Positions 5,609 through 7,178 of a stretch of DNA of 7,178 nt are shown piece after piece. Position 1 is the first letter of the stretch. Each line of letters opens with the position of its first letter. The notes below the pieces were generated by a model. The model made no database searches. It was not told the DNA's origin and saw only the letters and a list, made by a program, of their open reading frames with translations. Both the position numbers and the translations under genes were made by a program. The stretch comes from Candidatus Shapirobacteria bacterium CG06_land_8_20_14_3_00_40_12 (GTDB lineage: Bacteria > Patescibacteriota > Microgenomatia > UBA12405): positions 13,346-20,523 of the forward strand of contig PEWA01000065.1 of the NCBI GenBank assembly GCA_002780135.1, given 5' to 3'.

Positions 5609-5649
5609 AATGGAAATAAAAAAGGGGACGTCACGTCCCCCATTCCATT
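5609..5649 (-). terminator. Intrinsic terminator/attenuator in the nusA leader
   Basis: In the minus-strand RNA GGGGACG (5640-5634), a 3-nt loop UGA and CGUCCCC (5630-5624) are followed directly by UUUUUUAUUU, a textbook Rho-independent terminator. An outer stem AATGGAA / TTCCATT (5649-5643 with 5615-5609) encloses both the hairpin and its T-tract. The structure lies about 15 nt after the predicted nusA transcription start and about 60 nt before the nusA ATG. It can attenuate nusA transcription and also stop read-through from dnaJ and the DUF559 cassette. Confidence 0.85.
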
Positions 5650-5670
5650 GACACAAATTTAACTTTGGAT

Positions 5671-5679
5671 ATTATAGCA
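5671..5679 (-). promoter_or_regulatory. Extended -10 promoter for nusA-infB
   Basis: TGCTATAAT on the minus strand is a perfect extended -10. No convincing -35 is found 16-18 bp upstream; that stretch (5692-5700) belongs to the end of the inverted-repeat cassette. The promoter therefore either relies on the TG motif or lost its original -35 when the cassette inserted. Predicted start is near 5664. Confidence 0.7.
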
Positions 5680-5697
5680 CAATAAACCCATTTCCCT

Positions 5698-6156
5698 CTA
5701 AACCCTCTTCCTCAGCTTCGCTTCGGCATTCTCCCTTGAAAAGGGAGAAAATACCGGCTCTTTCTCTCGTTGTTTTATCTTGGCCAATAAATCAGAGAAA
5801 ACGTAGTCAATGTCATTTAAAACCTGATCGTTGGTGTATCTGATTGTTTTTATACTTCTAATATCTAAATACCAATCTCTATTTTTATCGGGATATTCTT
5901 TTTTGTCGTGCGAATCACCATCGATTTCAATAGCTAACAATAACTTTGAACAATAGAAATCAAGAATATATTTGCCGATGGGTTTTTGTCTTAAAAACTT
6001 TTCGTTTATTTTATGGTTACTAAGTATCATTTTTCATATTTTATATTCGGCTTCAGTTGGTTTTTGGCGATTTTTTCGACATAATTCCCTCAACTCTTCC
6101 AAGTATTTTAGATTCAATCTTTGGGTTCTGGCCTCAGGCGGAGCGATATATCTCAT
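5698..6156 (-). pseudogene. DUF559 (Vsr/PD-(D/E)XK-like) endonuclease, interrupted by an in-frame TGA
   Basis: DUF559 proteins belong to the restriction-endonuclease-like fold and resemble Vsr mismatch nickases; their cellular role is unsettled. The full frame starts at ATG 6156 (MRYIAPPEARTQRLNLKYLE), has the family opening RKNRQKPTEAEYKI, then TGA at 6036-6034. It continues KMILSNHKINEKFLRQKPIG, YILDFYCSKLLLAIEIDGDSH and SIKTIRYTNDQVLNDI. The TGA stands where the family normally has Trp (EAEYKIW), so it is a TGG-to-TGA change. Candidate catalytic residues D66, E77, D79 and H83 (counting the TGA as residue 41) are intact. The 110-aa frame starting at 6030 lacks the N-terminal helix. The C-terminus (FSPFSRENAEAKLRKRV) is encoded by the left inverted repeat. 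It is a recent nonsense pseudogene, a sequencing error or a read-through gene. Confidence 0.8.
5699..5751. repeat. Left inverted-repeat arm of the DUF559 cassette
   Basis: The arm contains a perfect 9-bp hairpin (5729-5737 with 5741-5749, 3-base loop) and a GCTTCGCTTCGGC segment. It overlaps the 3' end of the endonuclease frame. An imperfect 16-bp tandem extension (5683-5698) also begins TAAACCC. Confidence 0.75.
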
Positions 6157-6174
6157 GTGGTAATTATTCTTAGT

Positions 6175-6229
6175 ATTTCTCCCCTTTTCAAGGGGAAATG
6201 CCCCGAGGAATATTGGGGAGAAGGGTTTA
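6175..6229. repeat. Right inverted-repeat arm of the DUF559 cassette
   Basis: This is an imperfect inverted copy of 5699-5751. It can fold as hairpin 6180-6186 with 6190-6196, or as an outer stem 6177-6184 with 6215-6222 around an inner GGGG/CCCC hairpin (6192-6204). It occupies the space between the dnaJ stop and the endonuclease start. Confidence 0.75.
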
Positions 6230-7096
6230 TTCTAATTCCCGAATCAGATCTTTTTGCCTAGAAGATAATCGGGATGGGACAACCAAATTGAGGCGGATAT
6301 AGAGATCCCCCACTCCGTAACCCTGAACATCGCGGATCCCATGCCCCCGGAGACGAACTAAAGTCCCCGGTTGAGTGCCGGCCTTGATACGGATTTTGAT
6401 AGGTCTATCCAAAGACGGCACCTCAATCTCATCACCTAAAACCGCCTGTGAATAGGAAATATCCTGATTAATATAAATGTCATTACCTTCACGTTTGAAA
6501 ATTTTATCGGGTAAGACATCAATGTATAAAATAAAATCGGAAAATTTGATTCGTTGACCGTCGTCAACGCCGGAGGGGACCTTAATTTTTTTCCGGGTAC
6601 CATCGAGGCTAACTTCTTTTTCACAACCATGGGCGGCTTCTAAAAAAGTTAGTTGGATTTTATAAGTAGGAATTTGACGACGACTCCTACCACCGCCAAA
6701 GGTAGCACCGCCTCCACCGAAAAATTGTTCAAAAATGTCAAAGGGATTACTAAATCCACCAAAATCAAAATCCTGCCCGCCAAAAGGATTTTGGCCGCCG
6801 GAACTTTGCCAGGTAAAATTAAAGGGACCGTTTTGCTGACTATGGGTGTGACCACTGAAACCACCGCCGGCGGAGGGGTCGAAGGCGGCGTGACCGAATT
6901 GATCGTAGGCCTGCTTTTTTTGAGTATTGCTTAATACTTCGTAGGCGCCATTGATTTCTTTAAATTTTTCTTCGGCGTCGGGAGATTTATTGCGATCCGG
7001 ATGCCATTCGAGGGCTTTTTTTCGGTAAGCCGCTTTAATATCAGCAGCATTAGCCCCTTTGTTTACCCCTAAAACTTCATAAAAATCCCGTTTCAT
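6227..7096 (-). CDS. dnaJ: DnaJ-family co-chaperone without zinc finger (CbpA-like)
   Basis: This J-domain protein stimulates DnaK ATPase and delivers unfolded clients. The J domain (about 1-70) has DFYEVLGVNKGA and the HPD triplet at 32-34 (EWHPDRN). A Gly/Phe-rich linker follows (about 75-140, with FGGGGATFGGGRSRRQ), then the two client-binding beta domains to residue 289, ending LSSRQKDLIRELE. The four CxxCxGxG zinc-binding repeats of class I DnaJ are absent, so it is class II like CbpA. The loop after VPSGVDDGQRIKF is also shorter than in E. coli CbpA, missing the Gly/Pro-rich stretch before GDLYV. It lies 3 bp after the stop of a partial upstream gene, so it is probably co-transcribed with it. 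Its TAA overlaps the end of the DUF559 cassette, which may have replaced the original downstream sequence. Confidence 0.93.
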   Translation of the reverse strand: MKRDFYEVLGVNKGANAADIKAAYRKKALEWHPDRNKSPDAEEKFKEINGAYEVLSNTQKKQAYDQFGHAAFDPSAGGGFSGHTHSQQNGPFNFTWQSSGGQNPFGGQDFDFGGFSNPFDIFEQFFGGGGATFGGGRSRRQIPTYKIQLTFLEAAHGCEKEVSLDGTRKKIKVPSGVDDGQRIKFSDFILYIDVLPDKIFKREGNDIYINQDISYSQAVLGDEIEVPSLDRPIKIRIKAGTQPGTLVRLRGHGIRDVQGYGVGDLYIRLNLVVPSRLSSRQKDLIRELE

Positions 7097-7099
7097 TAT

Positions 7100-7178
7100 C
7101 TAGGTGAGTTTGGGAAACTCGGGAATTATTGGAACACCCTGTTTCTCTAGTTCTCGGTTGGCCATATTAATGGCAAAA
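7100..7178 (-). CDS. C-terminal end of an unidentified upstream gene
   Basis: The last 25 residues and a TAG stop (7102-7100) of a minus-strand gene enter the window: ANRELEKQGVPIIPEFPKLT at the C-terminus. The frame is open to the window edge. It ends 3 bp before the dnaJ ATG, the spacing of an operon partner. The fragment does not resemble the acidic end of DnaK or GrpE, and I do not recognise it. It is too short to assign a function. Confidence 0.6.
   Translation of the reverse strand, partial: FAINMANRELEKQGVPIIPEFPKLT

Larger units (their letters stand above)
5681..6231. mobile_element. Putative DUF559 endonuclease cassette with terminal inverted repeats
   Basis: The element is about 550 bp. 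Its outermost bases AATAAACCC (5681-5689) and GGGTTTATT (6223-6231) form a perfect 9-bp inverted repeat. A second copy of TAAACCC at 5699 makes the left boundary uncertain. The inner arms (about 5699-5751 and 6175-6229) are imperfect inverted copies, both containing TTTCTCCC, TTTTCAAGGG and AATGCC in the same order with short gaps. Each arm folds by itself: the left has a 9-bp stem TTCTCCCTT / AAGGGAGAA, and the right has a 7-bp stem TCCCCTT / AAGGGGA plus an 8-bp TTCTCCCC / GGGGAGAA pair. The only gene inside is the DUF559 nuclease. The right end overlaps the dnaJ stop codon and the left end abuts the nusA -10 box. No clear target duplication is seen. Confidence 0.6.

Noticed and set aside
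5474..5656. Minus-strand frame of 60 codons spanning the nusA leader and start
   Set aside because: It overlaps the NusA N-terminus in another frame and runs through the terminator hairpin.
5698..6156. UGA reassigned as a sense codon (as in some Patescibacteria)
   Set aside because: Core genes here have no in-frame TGA and use TGG for Trp. One TGA in an accessory gene is better explained by mutation or error.
1..7178. CRISPR array, tRNA, rRNA or replication origin
   Set aside because: No regularly spaced repeats, no cloverleaf with tRNA-like conserved bases, no rRNA segments and no DnaA-box cluster were seen on either strand.

Overview
The window is about 7.2 kb of moderately AT-rich bacterial DNA, and every gene I can support lies on the minus strand. 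The best fit is a Candidate Phyla Radiation (Patescibacteria) genome, probably of the Microgenomates type. The reasons are a minimal IF-2 that starts at its G domain, a short NusA without C-terminal repeats, a DnaJ without a zinc finger, a PNPase N-terminus with an extended KGGKWIKREG-type segment, a degenerate DHH protein beside infB, and no Shine-Dalgarno sequence before any start. The phylum is an inference; no rRNA or other marker is present to prove it.

Layout in transcription order, from high to low coordinates. A partial unknown gene (7178-7100) sits 3 bp before dnaJ (7096-6227). Next comes a cassette of about 550 bp (6231-5681) carrying a DUF559/Vsr-like endonuclease gene, interrupted by one in-frame TGA, between imperfect terminal inverted repeats with hairpins. 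The nusA promoter and a leader containing an intrinsic terminator follow, then nusA (5547-4558), a REP-like palindrome, and infB (4444-3044). An internal promoter at the 3' end of infB precedes a degenerate NrnA/DHH-family gene (3026-2202). Two unrecognised small genes follow (2195-1929 and 1886-1556), the second apparently frameshifted. A VapBC-type toxin-antitoxin pair with a palindromic operator (1512-850) comes next, then rpsO with its own promoter and structured leader (771-502), and finally the N-terminal third or less of pnp (499-1).

The order nusA-infB-(rbfA)-nrnA-(truB-ribF)-rpsO-pnp is a classical bacterial transcription/translation/RNA-decay cluster. Here rimP, rbfA, truB and ribF are missing, nrnA has lost its catalytic residues, and accessory DNA fills the gaps (DUF559 cassette, two orphan small genes joined by a 32-bp direct repeat, vapBC). 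The core genes cooperate in elongation and termination control (NusA), initiation (IF-2), 30S assembly (S15), RNA turnover (PNPase) and protein folding (DnaJ).

Three promoters share the extended -10 sequence TGCTATAAT (before nusA, before the DHH-like gene and before rpsO). The nusA and rpsO leaders both contain a terminator-like hairpin with its T-tract enclosed by a second, outer stem. The strongest candidates for something little described are the DUF559 terminal-repeat cassette and this pair of attenuator-like leaders.
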